Assembly: GCA_009760855.2 (NCBI GenBank)
Contig: WPIO01000171.1
Coordinates: forward strand, 500,001 to 562,000
Direction: 5' to 3'
DNA from: Cristatella mucedo
Taxonomy: Eukaryota; Bryozoa; Phylactolaemata; Cristatellidae
Length of the DNA: 62,000 bases
Part shown: one piece after another, positions 10,091-21,925 of the stretch
How the letters are laid out: every line of letters begins with the position of its first letter
How positions within the stretch are numbered: the first letter of the stretch is position 1
Made by a program: the position numbers and the translations under genes
The notes under the pieces: generated by a model
The model's input: only the letters and a program-made list of their open reading frames with translations
Told to the model about the DNA's origin: nothing
Database searches by the model: none

Positions 10091-11034
10091 TGTTATCGCC
10101 TCCTGTCGGCAAAGAGCATTCGTTTAGCAGCTAAGCAAACATTTCAACCAATTTACGCCACACCGACACATTCGGTTGCTCTACAGCTGTGTGCAGCGCT
10201 TCTACTCGGGACTCTGGACTGAAGGCATCATCTTGCAATGCATTGCATTCTTGGACGTTGGCAGTGGAGCGCGAGATCGAGAGGTAACGCAAGCGATTGA
10301 GTACATCCAGGCGCTGGCAGTACGCCAAGTGGTTAAGGACGGAGCTCTACGAGTCCCGAAAGCGGCGCCACGAGCAACACGGAGCTAGCGAAAGCGAGAA
10401 GAATTGCACCCGCTATTACAGCCGCTGCGACGGGTGACTTTTACTCCTTCACACCCACGAACGAAGCGAATGCTCAGCACTAGGACTCGCCGACCGGCAG
10501 ACCAAAGCGACTGCTGTTGGTCTCACGACTTATAAACTTGCCAGGTCATAGGGTGCACATAAACCCGATTTTAACTAAATATCGTGCTGATCGCAAGCCT
10601 AGGGTTATCGAGGCTATTTTAAAAGTAGTCTTTAGTTCAAAGTCAGCGATGGAGCTCTAAGTAAACATAAACATAAGCACGAGACACTGAGCAGCTATAT
10701 TTGGCAGGCTGTGGAAGGCATAGTCTTGCAGAACAGTCAAAACCAATTGCTCGAGAAGAAACGAGTCAAAGACGAGAGCAGGTCTCATACAAATCTCTTA
10801 CTAATCTTACTAAACCATTGCGAACCGGGGAAGGCCTTTGGCTGCAACCCCCTCCCTCTTTGACCGTCCAAAATGATTGGCCGGCTGAAGCGAGGATGTC
10901 AACACCAAGTCTGTCCTTCTAAATTTTAAGCAGCACCTTTCAAGTTTCCAGATCGAAGAATTAATTTTCGACACTTTCGAAAGTTAAGTTAATGACTCCC
11001 CAAATGTTACTCCACAAAGCCACGAGAAATAAGT
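10091..11034. other. Unique DNA, no gene supported
   Basis: Nothing recognised. Short frames at 10131-10388 and 10701-10922 have no domain match that I can name. Confidence 0.5.
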
Positions 11035-11430
11035 TGTCATGCTGGAGAGTTTTCTATGTAGCACTCGTAGTCTCTGCAGTTTTCGATTCGCAAGAGGTAG
11101 CCAACAGACTCATTCAAATAAGAGGAAGTGAGAAGCACGGCTGAGTCGGGAGGGCAGTTGATATAGTGAGTGGCATTGTAGCAGCAGCTCAGGACTGCTG
11201 GAAAGGATCTGCCGCAGTCGGCAGCAGGGGAGTAGATGTCGTTGAGTATGAATCGTGGAAGTGAGTTTCTCAGTCGCGGACCTGCAGCGACAACGTTTCT
11301 GTCGCAAACAGCTTTTAAGCTTAGGAATAGATCGGCCAATTTATTGTCCTTACGGAACACGAGGTCGCAGGAAGGTGAAACTGGTGCAGCAGTGCAGCTA
11401 GGTGTGAAGGGGCGAAGCCAAGGTAGGCCT
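11035..11430 (-). mobile_element. LINE-II 3' coding/UTR fragment
   Basis: The minus-strand translation contains FRKDNKLADLFLSLK, DRNVVAAGPRLRNSLPR, SPAADCGRSFPAVLS and ATHYINCPPDSA. These align with the segment downstream of RT in the LINE-II copies at 48336-49805 and 37520-39049. Both element ends are missing or diverged. Confidence 0.8.
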
Positions 11431-13540
11431 TGTTAAACAGACTAACTGCTTATTTGTTGGGTGACCGGTAACCATCGGCGCTCCTTCAGCAAAGGAGACA
11501 GATGGATGAACCTCGGGAATTTTTTTCCTAGCCTTCCACCTACACTCGTCGCCCGCTGCAGCTGCAGGGGCTTAGTGTTTTTTTTTCTGGCAGCCTAGAC
11601 AAAGTTGATTTACGGCAGTCCAGCCCAGCCAGCAGCTGTGAGCTGGCTGGGTTCTATGCCAGTTACCACGCTAGAGCGTCTCTAATCTTGCATAGTGATC
11701 GAAAACGTGAAGAAGAGGCCGCGGAAGCAGTCCGCCTAATGGAAATTGTAAGCGTTTTGCAGTTGCTTAGGATGCTTAATTAGCATAAATTCCAAGCGTT
11801 CGGTGGCAGTCTCAGCAGTACCGCACGTGATAGGATATTAAATCAGAAGACATCTACCTCACCCGAACTCAACTGGCTGTCTGAGTACAGTTTAGATATG
11901 AATAGCATCACGTCTCGTATCGGGACCCCTTTGACAATGTTATACCCTGAGATGCATACGGTCGGCGTCTCAGGTGATTACGTGTATACAAACGAGGTCT
12001 CCGGTCTTTGTCCGAAAGAGATGACCGGTTTTGATGCTGCACAGCAGATTGGGGTTTTAGCAATGGTCTCTCACATTTCTTCACTGTGCATAATGAAAAC
12101 GCTCTTAGATAGAAGCACCTGGCCTCCCATGGTCACTCCAATACGTTCGCTCATGTGTGTGCATGCACTGCTGTGGTTTTAACGTACTTGACAGTGTTCT
12201 GCTGCGTATCGAGGAGGGTTTGATGTACAAGGATGCACAGCTCAGCGTTGAAGCACGAACACTAGCGTATTCCAATGACTCGCGAGTGCATTGTTCAATT
12301 TTCGCCCTCGGGCACGTGGGCCTCGCCTTTCTTTTTCCTCCTTGGGGAGGAGCCTGTGCAGCAGCAATGGCGTTCAGGCCGGCACGAAATGCAGCAGCAG
12401 CAGCAGCAGCAGCCACAGTGGTGACATGTAACTGTAACTGACCTTGGCTGCGACTCGATCGATTACCAGCCGCGTATGAATCCATCTTTGTTGACCTTCT
12501 TTGTAATACATATTGTTAGCTTATTTCAGTGCAACAGTAAAATAGAGATTTCAAGCCTATATCCTGAATCATCGTGATGTCTCACAGCATTCCTACAATG
12601 GGATTACCTGAGCATGTGGTACTAGCAGACCCCTTTCTTTTTGTAACAGGTGACCTCGGTGTTGCTGAATCTCACACCATAGGTGTGCTCGTTGACGCTA
12701 AGCAAGTGAGCGCTTCCTGGCAGGTTCAACAGACGATAGCTTCTGATAATCACGAGCCTGCAGGCTACTTTGCCCAACATAAATCTGAAGACACATGTAA
12801 AGGGTCTCACTCTACTACCTTTGTGTACACTGGAGGGCTTAAATCAACTGGTGAAGCTGTGGCTGTGGCTGCAGCTAGGTCTGCTGCTGCAGCCAAGTCT
12901 GCTGCAGCTAGGTCTGCAGCAGACGATTAAGTCGGTAGACGCCAGGCAGGCGCCAGGCACTTTTTCACTTTTCTCTCCTGGTGGATATCCCATAGCTTTC
13001 GGCTATAAATGTCGGCTCTCTCCTCTCTCACCAGCCAGCAACCACTAATGTAGTCGGTTGCTGGGAACGGGAATAATACCGAAAGGGGATTCAGCTAGAA
13101 CTGCAAAATGGTAAAGCTATCAGCTAACATGAACGACCTACCGAACTCGGTATCGAGCGCTCCAGCTTTGAGAGCCAATCGGTGGTTAGCTTTTCCCAAG
13201 AACACTCTGCTCTCTTAACTTTCCCTGAGCCAAAGGTCGTTGCATTAGCCTTATCGTAGGCTGTGGAGACACTGGATGCACCAAATTGCACTGCACCACA
13301 ACAAATTTCACCACATCTCACCAAATTGGACCGGGCTGTGCTAGTGCCTCCGGAAAAGGAAAAATGCAAACGTAAAAAAGGCACGTGCTGCCTCCAACTT
13401 TGAATCAACGGCTGGTATATTTGTAGGAGTGGTAGCATCTACGTTTGACTGGTTCGTACTGCTGCTGCTGCCTGCAGGATTTCAGCATGCTTGTCAAGAT
13501 CGATCGTGCCAATGCTTATGGCATGCTTATATGCTCTACT
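11431..13540. other. Unique DNA, no gene supported
   Basis: Rich in CAGC/GCTG words. Holds a 10-bp perfect hairpin (11624-11633 with 11642-11651), a short (CAG)n near 12391-12411, and an imperfect hairpin CCAGCAACC..GGTTGCTGG near 13033-13062. Frames 11898-12182 plus and 12574-12930 plus are the longest plausible ones. Neither shows a domain, and the second ends in an Ala/Lys/Arg/Ser-rich repeat. Confidence 0.45.
12838..12928 (+). repeat. Degenerate 18-bp GCTGCAGCTAGGTCT repeat
   Basis: The phrase GCTGCAGCTAGGTCTGCT recurs about three times with AAGTCT or CAGCAG variants. Short GCTGTG units precede it. Confidence 0.75.
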
Positions 13541-13868
13541 CTGATTGGTGGCAGAAGCTTTTGCTCTGCAGGTCCTAGACTGTGGAACTCACTACCATAA
13601 TTCTTAAGCAATATCATCTATTCTCCTGCTGCCGACTGCTGCACACTCTTTCCAGCAGCCCCGAGCTGCAGCATGCATGCTACACACTACCTCGACAGCC
13701 TCCTGACTCAGCTATGCTTCTCACTTGTCTTTGTTGCATCAGATGAAGTCTATTGGCTGCCGTATGCATACCGAAAGCCGATTAGAGAACTCTTCTTCGG
13801 AACACCCGCTTTGTCTTTTTAGGCAACGTCGAGTTGCAGACGGAGATACAGCAAATCATTGCATTAGG
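13541..13868 (+). mobile_element. LINE-II 3' end
   Basis: GGCAGAAGCTTTTGCTCTGC, GGTCCTAGACTGTGGAACTC, then GAGTTGCAGACGGAGATACA at the end. Noncoding through frameshifts. The SINE-B and LINE-I tails are absent, so this is a simple 5'-truncated copy. Confidence 0.85.
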
Positions 13869-14183
13869 AGTTATCTATCCAGCAATGAGCAAATATATAT
13901 TCCAACAAACCTTATCGAACGATAAAGTGAAGGCAGAGCACTATGGAGGGTGCAGGGAACGCCTCTAACAGAACTATAGATAGCTGGCCCCAGGTCTGTC
14001 TGCTGCAGGAGCAGGGAAGTTTCAAGGAGCCGTCCAGGCCCCTCACTCCATCACTGCAACACTCACCCCTAGTTTAGCCACCCAGCCGAGATGGAAGTTC
14101 GATAGCCTTTATTTAGCCCTCTGCCGAGGCGGCCGGCTTATACGCTGGGGCTACAGAATGCTTTTATACAAATATATATAAAT
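13869..14183. other. Unique DNA
   Basis: No recognisable feature apart from a short ATATAAATATA run at 14170-14185 that belongs to the tail of the neighbouring SINE-A. Confidence 0.5.
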
Positions 14184-14325
14184 ATAATTCATTTGTATAG
14201 CGCCCCAAGAGAACTTAATCTCTATTCAGGCGCTTCACATATGCCTCCGGGCTCGAGCCCACGACCTCAGCCAGACCTTGACCGGGGGCGAGCACCTTAA
14301 CCGCTGGACCAAAGCAGCTTGGCAT
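14184..14325 (-). mobile_element. SINE-A copy
   Basis: AATTCATTTGTATAGCGCCC, AGAGAACTTAATCTCTATTC and AGGCGCTTCACATATGCC, then the B-box region GGGCTCGAGCCC and a head reading GCCAAGCTGCTTTGGTCCAG on the minus strand. A GA array begins three bases beyond its 5' end. Confidence 0.9.
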
Positions 14326-14328
14326 GCT

Positions 14329-14417
<89 letters not shown>
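14329..14417. repeat. (GA)n microsatellite
   Basis: Uninterrupted GA dinucleotides for about 88 bp, at the 5' side of a minus-strand SINE-A. Confidence 0.95.
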
Positions 14418-14419
<2 letters not shown>

Positions 14420-15473
14420 ATGTTCATTCCAGCTTCCAGAGGCTTCGAGAGCTATGTTCCAGAGGCGATTTCGTGATTTTGGAGGAGCGATTTCTTACTT
14501 CTCACGGGATCAGCAGGCCAACTAGGATGCTGCTGCAAAGGCATCAAAGACATTTCGCGCGGGGCACTCGAGAGTGTTCAAGAGTACGAGTCAGTCTCAC
14601 GTGGTGGGCGAGGCAAGGCGTCTAGAATCTTCCAGTTACAGAATGTGCAGGAATGCTCACTGCATGGAGAATGAGCTCTGTAATAAGCTCAATAGGAGCT
14701 CTCTAAGCACCGGTAAAAAGCGCCTGCTACACAGTGCTAACAGTAGCCAGTCATCAGCAGGATGTTTATCGATTTCACGATCCTTCGTGTGCGCCTTGCT
14801 TTACTGGCTTACACTGGCCCACCTATCCGATCTCAGAGAGCTCGACCAGCTCGTGTGCTCGGCTCCCAGCCTGAGCTCCGTGGTGGCTAGTCGTCTTACC
14901 CGTGCCCCCAGGCCCCTCCCACCCTCCTGCCCCAAATTGAAATCTCTTGCTGAAAGAGCCTGTAGCTCACCAGGACGGAAGGCCTGGGAGTGCTGTCGGC
15001 TACAATTGCTGCCTACAATGATCTTACGTCAATGTAAGTCTCAGCCAAAGACGCAAAGACGGTTCGGGGCAGTTTGCTTTTCGAGCCAGTGAACTTGTCT
15101 TATTTTTGTTCCGGTGTGCTTTGCATGCTTACTTATCCGAGTAAGATTTAGTGCACGCTCCTAGCCAATGGTCCTAAAAACTGGAGGCCCGGAGTGTCTC
15201 CGCGTCTGATTTAGCCGAAGGTTGCCGAAGCCTGGCACTTGCTAAAGTTTGCATACTTGATCAAGAGCAGGTCACTAACCCTTGGTAAGGAATCCTCTCT
15301 TGCAGTGACTTGCAAAGCAGCTGAATCGAGGTACAGTTATCTCAGGGTGGACATACAAACGACCGTTTGCTAATACTATTATGATTAGGCTAACAGTAAG
15401 CTACGTGGTAGCTCAAGCATGGGTCTCCAGCAGAGCCAGATGGAAAGAATCCGTTGGGCCCCTAGCCTCCCCT

Positions 15474-15502
15474 CCCCTCCCCCGGAAAGTCCGGGGGAGG
15501 GG
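15474..15502. repeat. Perfect 13-bp inverted repeat, 3-nt loop
   Basis: CCCCTCCCCCGGA (15474-15486) and its exact reverse complement (15490-15502) around AAG. Confidence 0.9.
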
Positions 15503-15570
15503 GCTGAGGATGAACTCTTTGGACAACCAGACACGTGCTGGACATGTGCCAAAGAGCACCGCATCTCAGG

Positions 15571-15610
15571 TGCTGGCTAGCAATGCCAGCTTTGGCATTG
15601 CTAGCCAGCA
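15571..15610. repeat. Perfect 18-bp inverted repeat, 4-nt loop
   Basis: TGCTGGCTAGCAATGCCA (15571-15588) and its exact reverse complement (15593-15610) around GCTT. The arms show no decay, suggesting a recent origin. Confidence 0.93.
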
Positions 15611-15710
15611 AAGCTGTCCAACGCCTTCTCTGCATTTCGGAACTGAAGCTTTAGAATGCTAGACTCTCGGACAGACTTTGCCGTGGAGAGCACATCAGTG
15701 GTTCCTATAT

Positions 15711-15795
15711 TACAATAATAATAACACATTTGTTTAGCACCCCCAGAGAAGTGAATCTCTTTCCAGGCACTTTACAGATGCTGTATAGAAAGCCT
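15711..15795 (-). mobile_element. LINE-I 3' end
   Basis: (AATAATAATAA)CACATTTGTTTAGCACCCCC, then AGAGAAGTGAATCTCTTTCC and AGGCACTTTACAGATGCTG: tail and stem-loop with several substitutions. Confidence 0.8.
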
Positions 15796-15981
15796 AAGGA
15801 GCCGAAGGTGAATGCCATATACACTAGTTGTTCAGTCTCGGACTAGGAAGCGAATGGTACATATGCTATGTCAGCTGCAGTGCACTTGTGCCTCTCTGAG
15901 GCGGCCATTAAAGTTCTGCGTTAGCCACATGACAACATGGTGTGAGCTGCCGTGCTCTGCTACTATGGGCATAACAAAATA

Positions 15982-16134
15982 TTAGCTGATTTAACAGCCT
16001 CATTTATATAGCGGCAGAAGAGCCTTAACGGCCATCACTACCAGTGGCAATAAAGGCCTGCCCAGAACAGGATTCGAACCTACGACCTCGATCGTAAAGA
16101 GCTAGCACCTTACCTCCTGGGCTAGTGCGGCCCT
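15982..16134 (-). mobile_element. SINE-B copy
   Basis: AGCTGATTTAACAGCCTCAT at the element 3' end, GGATTCGAACCTACGACCTC covering the B box and palindrome, and a minus-strand head around GCCCAGGAGGTAAGG. The palindrome is partly lost (GACCTCGATCGTAAAG). Confidence 0.85.
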
Positions 16135-16375
16135 GTAACTACCACTATCGAGCTTTGGCCGACACTCTCAAAGTCTCTTTAGCAGCAATTGCTTGCGGTT
16201 GAATCCTCGAGTAAATAGCTAGGTGCTAAATAGCTAAATAGCTTAGGTGCTCTACATTTCGCTTGCTAAGCGAGATGTCGGCAGCTGAGAGGTCGGCAGC
16301 AGGCTGTTCACATAAGCTGAGATTTCGTGCATGCTTAAAGCTCTTAATAGTGAGCTTGCTCCAAAGAGATAGCTG

Positions 16376-16840
16376 GCAAAGAGAGCAAGAGGAAAGAGTA
16401 GACTGAGGAAGGGAAGAGTAGAAAGAGTGGCCCAAGGAGAGTGACAGAAGTGATGAGTTAGTGTTAGGGGGAGTGGGTGTGGATGTTGGCAGGGAGGAAA
16501 GTGTGGAAAAACGTGGAAGACTCTTAGCCAAAGACTGAAATTTGCATACAAAATATATGATAATAATAATGTGCAACAACAACAATAATAAAGCTGCTGT
16601 TGCATAATCAGAAACGTATAGGAATTTTCACAGAATGCAATCGCTACCAAGCAGAGACGGAGTGAAAATGAGAGACATAGAGATGACAGAAAAGATAGGA
16701 GAAGAAAAGTGAGACACAGAGAGAGGGAGAGAGAGAGTGCAAGAGAAAGAGGCAGGGCAAGAGAATAAGAGACAGAAAGATGAAGAGAAAGAATGAAGAA
16801 AGAGAGAGGTTAAAGAAGAGATGAGAGAGAGTGAGAGACT

Positions 16841-16907
<67 letters not shown>

Positions 16908-16990
16908 CGAAGAGAGAAAGCAACGTAAAAAGACAGAGAAAAAGAGAGACAAAGATAACAAGGAGAGAACGAGAAAAATAGAATGAAAGG

Positions 16991-17042
<52 letters not shown>
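16376..17042. repeat. About 670-bp polypurine (GA-rich) tract
   Basis: The plus strand is overwhelmingly A and G, with pure (GA)n cores near 16855-16905 and 17000-17041. Minus-strand frames (16226-17140) encode Ser/Leu/Phe runs and are shadows of the repeat. Confidence 0.93.
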
Positions 17043-19148
17043 CAAGAGATGCATAAACAGTTCCTCGTTCCACATAGTTCCTCCTTACTTCCCCCATGCG
17101 ATGGGTAGGAGTTTGAAGTTGACAATAGCCACAAGTTCACCGGAAGTGCTGCTTAGCGTAGGTCCGGCGGCTTGCTTTACGAACTCCAATGATGTAGAGA
17201 GTACTAATGACAGTTGTTATAAGCAAACCTCTATGCACACATGCTCATTAGAGGTAAGCTCTCTGAAAGAGTGACCGTCTGGCATCCAACAGCTTCGTCA
17301 GAATGTGTTCAAATGTCGCAAGAACCCGATTGGTCTTATGGTTAAGGGATACAAATAGATATAATAGCAGTGTTGTGTCACATTTAAAGTCACCGATTTC
17401 GACCGTCTTGCTGCAGGACCGCAGACAGGCCCGTCCAGTCAATGACAGCTGCCCGTGTTGGCATCTGTCGCCCCCCCGTGCTATTGCTGCATGGACGCTA
17501 CGAGTAGCATGGAGCACTAAGCTCCTTCGGTTCATCTGTCGGTCTGAGCTGTGTACCCAGTCCCCCAGCCCGCTGTTTGGCCTCGTAGTAGCAGTCAGCT
17601 TAAAGGTCGTCAGACTGACAGCACTGGCTGGCAGACATAAAATGCTGCTACTAATGGCATGCTAGCAATAGCCAGCGACACGTTGCCAGCTCCAGCTGCT
17701 CAGCTGTATCTGAGAATCCCAGGCAGGCAGCACCTTGGTGCCTATCCTCGGTCAGTCCCCCTCTCCCCCCTCAGCTGCCTGTCTGCCTGCTTGCTGCTGC
17801 CTGCTGGAGTGGTGCCTGCGTTGTCCCAAGTTGAGCTCGACCGATGGACGGATAGAGCGACTACGTGGCCGAGCAGAGTCGTGTTCGAGCGGCCTCCGAG
17901 CATCAGCTAAACTTTGGCTCGTAGCGCTGCACACGTGCTTGCTCGTGACGTCTGTCGGCTGTGTACAGGGCAGGGCTGCGAATGGCATTCCAGGTTGTAA
18001 TTGGCAGCAGCAGCAGCAGCAGCCTGCTTCCAGGCAGCTGGCTGCTGCTGCTCGACCCATGCTAGCTAGCTGCTGACCCCCAGATGCAATCAGGTGAGCT
18101 GAGCTGAGCTGGGTTGAGCCACACCTGTTCATCGCCTGTTACTTCGGAGGCTGGTATGCCTTGGCACCAGCAAGCCTGCTGCTGCTGCTGCTGCCGAGTT
18201 CGGCTCCACTGCTGGCTCGGCCAAAGATGGGCACACTAGCACGACTCTATAGCTCCCAGGGCAGCCGGCCCTCGTCTAGTGAGTCAGGGGGCTCAGATCA
18301 AGGTCAGCTTGCAGCAGGCTGGCATCGCAGCTCCCCAGTCTCAGTCTGCTCTCTGGGTTCTGTTACAAATGCCGTTAGCAGCTTTTCGCCAACGTCCTTG
18401 GGCCAAAAACACAAAAAAAGCACTCGCAATGGTGCCTAGCGATGTCGACACGAGGATTACCATCCATCGAAGTAAACCGTCTAATAAGTGCAGCCAAATA
18501 AAACCCAAATGGCAGCAGGCTGAGCGCTTGAGTAAAGTGCTCCTCGAACGAGTAGCACAGGCTGAGGCTGACTCTCCTGAGCACTACGGCAAAAAAGAGC
18601 GCATGTGCACTTTTCTAGAGCACTTGTCCAGACTACTACTCGGCTGGGTGAGTGGACCTGCTGCATCTACTCGGCAGCCATAGTGAGGGGGCCACAATGG
18701 TGGACGCACATAAGGACTCCACAGAAGGGGGCCACAGAGGGGGGCAGCAGTGATGTACAGCGCCAGTCATAGTTTACAATGCTCGTGACAGCCAGAAGCA
18801 GAACTGTCGCCCATGGAGCAGCTGACTGACTGACTATTGCATGACTTAGGCTTATATTGCCATGCCATCGTGCTAATGATTGTGATCTAGGCTGCTCTTA
18901 GTGATTAGAGTTTAAGAACTACGGGTAATAATCTCAGCACTCAAATTCTGGTTGATGTGGCAAGCCAAAGTTTCAGCTACAGGATTATGAGAAATCGATG
19001 TAGGACTTGCTGCTAAAAACTAGATACCTTTGGTATCCAGTGTGAGTAGAGGGTGCGGCTGATGATCTCACTTGCAGCTCAAGCTTAGCTGCCAGGTAAC
19101 AAAAAGAGTCATACATAAATAAAAATTGCTAAGAGCAGTAGAAGCAGT
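17043..19148. other. Unique GCTG/CAGC-rich DNA, no gene supported
   Basis: Short (CAG)n and (CTG)n runs occur near 18005-18021 and 18177-18192. Frames at 17303-17665, 17735-18076 and 18279-18683 overlap each other in different phases and have no recognised domain. Confidence 0.45.
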
Positions 19149-19202
19149 CGAACTCTTTGGAGACCATGCCTTTCGTTCGTATGTTCCCAAAGCCTGGAAA
19201 GC
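19149..19202 (+). mobile_element. LINE-I coding scrap
   Basis: CGAACTCTTTGGAGACCATG and CCTTTCGTTCGTATGTTCCC, then AAAGCCTGGAA: matches the LINE-I segment after RT that encodes SFGDRAFSSYAPKAWN-like residues. Both ends are lost; a GT array follows. Confidence 0.65.
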
Positions 19203-19216
19203 GAGTGTGTGTGTGT

Positions 19217-19259
<43 letters not shown>
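19203..19259. repeat. (GT)n microsatellite
   Basis: About 57 bp of GT with one CTGT interruption. Confidence 0.95.
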
Positions 19260-19260
<1 letters not shown>

Positions 19261-20772
19261 CGTGCGAGCTGACACCATCTGGCAGCCACCCAGGGGTCAG
19301 ATCTCTGATGAGGCCTGTCATTCATTGCAAATCTGCTTCGCGGTGCTGTTATCTTCCCTTCCAGTTGCTGGCTTCGGCACTGCTGGAGCTATTGTGCTAG
19401 ATCACAATGGCAGCTTCCCGGGCACCTAGCCAAGGCAAGCCAGTGGCTACAACTGTTAGCAGGCAGCTTGCACCCTGTCTCTGCCCCTCCAAGGCCATCT
19501 TAGATCTTCATTAGATGTTGATGAGTTGAATGCCGGGGGCTGGTGCTGCGCTAGGAGGGAACAGCCCGACGGCTAGGAAGTGCTGCACCTACTGCACGAA
19601 GGCGCTGCTGCCCAGCTGCAGGGGAGGGAGCAGGGCAACCAGGCCTACGCATGGCCACTGATAATAGCACCACCAACACTGCTGCCAATCACGTGGTGCT
19701 GGGCCCCTCAAGCTCGAGGCTGGCCTCTTTGCTTGCCTGCTACAAGCGTACTTCTTCTCCGATGCTCCAATGCTGGAGTCGTGGAGCAGACATCGCCGCC
19801 GGCTCTCTCAGTAATGTGTACACCTCAGCAGTGGTCTTTGCCTCGGCCATTTTGCCTCGGTCAAATCTCGGAGACCACGCGGGTGGCTGGCAGGCAGATG
19901 GCTAGTAGCCCGAGACTAGTGGCTGCTGGATCGCACTCAGGCACCAACCCAGCTGCTTCCGGAGCCAGCGATGTGCCGGCGATGCACCCAAACACGGTGT
20001 GGCTACTGACTCCTCTCCCAGGGCACGATATTAGCACGACTGCTTGTAGCTCTTACGCTGAGATTTAGCTTCGGCTCAGATTGGAAAAGCAGCCAACGAT
20101 AGAGAAAAGCCTCGAGCTGCAGTGCATGTGGCAATCAATCGCACCATCAACAGCAAACCAAAGAGTTCAGCAGTAGTGCAAATGCCGAGCAGTGACTGCT
20201 CGATCGCAATCTTGCAGGCATCTAGCAACGAGCCTGCATTTGAAGGTCAAACAGAAAGAAGATTCAGACCAGCTCCTTGTGAATGAGCCCGAGTTCCATT
20301 GAGTCAATAGCTGCCGATCGGTCGATCGTTCCTTATTTTCTTGTTGTCTCCTCCCACTTACCGCCCTTCACTCGGCCGATGCCGTTTCGGTCTCCCTTGG
20401 CTTCTTGCAGCAACTTTTTCCGTACTCTACCTTATTTCTTTTGCTTCTGCTTCGCATTGCTTCAATATTCTACTAGCATTCCACAATGTCCTGCCCGCCA
20501 AATCAGTAAAACCACAAATCCGTGGTTTGCTGCTTTGGTGGACAGGACAAGAGTGGTTTTGGTGCTATCAGCAGGTGCTGTCAACTAGTGGGACAGCTGG
20601 AACGTAGGATTGCTGTGAGCAGACAGGCAGCGGTAGCAGCCGATCCCAGCTACAAGGTGGCGCCAATAAAGCACTAGCTGGTTACAGCATCAATATTATG
20701 ACAGTTGCTAGAGTTTATTATTGGTGCCTGAGCTACGGGTATGTACACGCTATCATCCGGATGTGCCATCAT
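19260..20772. other. Unique DNA, no gene supported
   Basis: Open frames 19580-20068 and 19651-19905 (plus) overlap in different phases. Translations are Ala/Ser/Pro/Leu-rich without motifs. Confidence 0.45.
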
Positions 20773-21430
20773 CAATAATAATAACAACACACTTGATAAA
20801 GTGCCCCAGAGTACTCAATCTTTTTCTAGGTGCTTTACATTTGCTGCAAAGGAAATACGACAGGATGGTTAGTGGTAGCATGCTCGATAAACAACAAGAA
20901 TAAACATGGTTAGGGGTGACATACACAGGGTCAGCATGCAAGCGTGGTTAGTGGCAGCACAGTGTCAGCACGCATAAGCGCATAAAGGACGAATCACAGG
21001 GATCCACTAAATGCTGTCATAAATAGGTGCATTTTTATTATTTTTAAATGTGGTCAAGTCAGAGGATGTCGTGACAGAGGTTGGTAGTGAGCTCCAGGCT
21101 TTGAGAGCATGCGACAAAAGGCATGGTCTCCAAGTGATTTAAGGTTTGTACGAAGTATAGGTAAACAGTTAGATTCCGAAAAGTGGATGGTACGATGCTT
21201 TACCTGGTGGTGCAGTGGATAATGATAGATAGGCTGGAGTCAAAGAATGAAGGGATAATGCGGTGAGCAACTTAACCTTGAAGTCGATGCGTGGCTTGAC
21301 TGGTAGCCAGTGCAGGTCGGCGAGAAGTGGTTCACACAGTGAGGCTATGGACAGACAAGCCTAGCTGCAGATTTTTGCACCAACTGTAAGCGCCTGATTG
21401 AACAGCCTGATTGCACAGTTTAATCAATAG
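20773..21430 (-). mobile_element. LINE-I copy, 5'-truncated
   Basis: Starts on the plus strand with AATAATAATAACAACACACT, the stem-loop and CTTTACATTTGCTGCAAAGG, then the 3' region and RT-downstream coding remnant (GCTTGACTGGTAGCCAGTGC, corresponding to LHWLPVKQ) up to about GCACAGTTTAATC. The coding frame is broken. Confidence 0.88.
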
Positions 21431-21500
21431 TTTAGGCCACGAGTACGGCCATCAGATTAGATGATCATTCAGTTGTGCTTTAAGGTTCTTACTGATCACA

Positions 21501-21640
21501 CTAACCCAGGGTTAGGGTGCTTGCACTTCACGACCCAGGTCGTGGGTTCGAGGCATGCAGAATACAAGCATTTATTGCCTGTGGCAAGCAAGGTAATAGC
21601 AGCAAAGGCTCTTCTGCCAGTTAACATGGATGAAGCTGCT
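21501..21640 (+). mobile_element. Diverged SINE-B copy (short-palindrome form)
   Basis: CTAACCCAGGGTTAGGGTGC head, CACGACCCAGGTCGTG palindrome, B-box-like GGGTTCGAGGC, and AAAGGCTCTTCTGCC in the 3' body. The end is lost. Confidence 0.7.
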
Positions 21641-21757
21641 GGGTCAGCTGACCGTTACTTTTTCACGTGGCTCTCTTGGCTATAAGCTGTACAGCTCTAT
21701 GCTAGGGACTTTGCTGACACACTTTAGTGCACTAGCTAAGCCTCAATGAATCATAAA

Positions 21758-21925
21758 CTAGCTGATTTAACAGCCTCTTTTGTATAGTGGCAGAAGAGCC
21801 TTGGAGGCTATCACTTGCAGAGTCAATAAGGCAATAACGAATTGCCAAACCGCAGGGTTCGAAACCACGACCTCCAGACCAAGGTCGTGAAAAGCAATCA
21901 CTTTACCTAGTGCGCCATCACGGCT
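21758..21925 (-). mobile_element. SINE-B copy
   Basis: CTAGCTGATTTAACAGCCTC, CAGAAGAGCCTTGGAGGC, GCAGGGTTCGAAACCACG and CGTGAAAAGCAATCACTTTA, ending GCGCCATCACGGC. Well aligned over its full length. Confidence 0.88.

Larger units (their letters stand above)
14418..15710. other. Unique DNA with two perfect hairpins
   Basis: A plus frame at 14574-15092 (172 codons) is open but Ser/Leu/Arg-rich with no recognised motif and no visible splice context. The hairpins near 15.5 kb are listed separately. Confidence 0.45.

Noticed and set aside
14574-15092. 172-codon plus frame
   Set aside because: Low-information Ser/Leu/Arg composition, no motif and no conserved neighbour.
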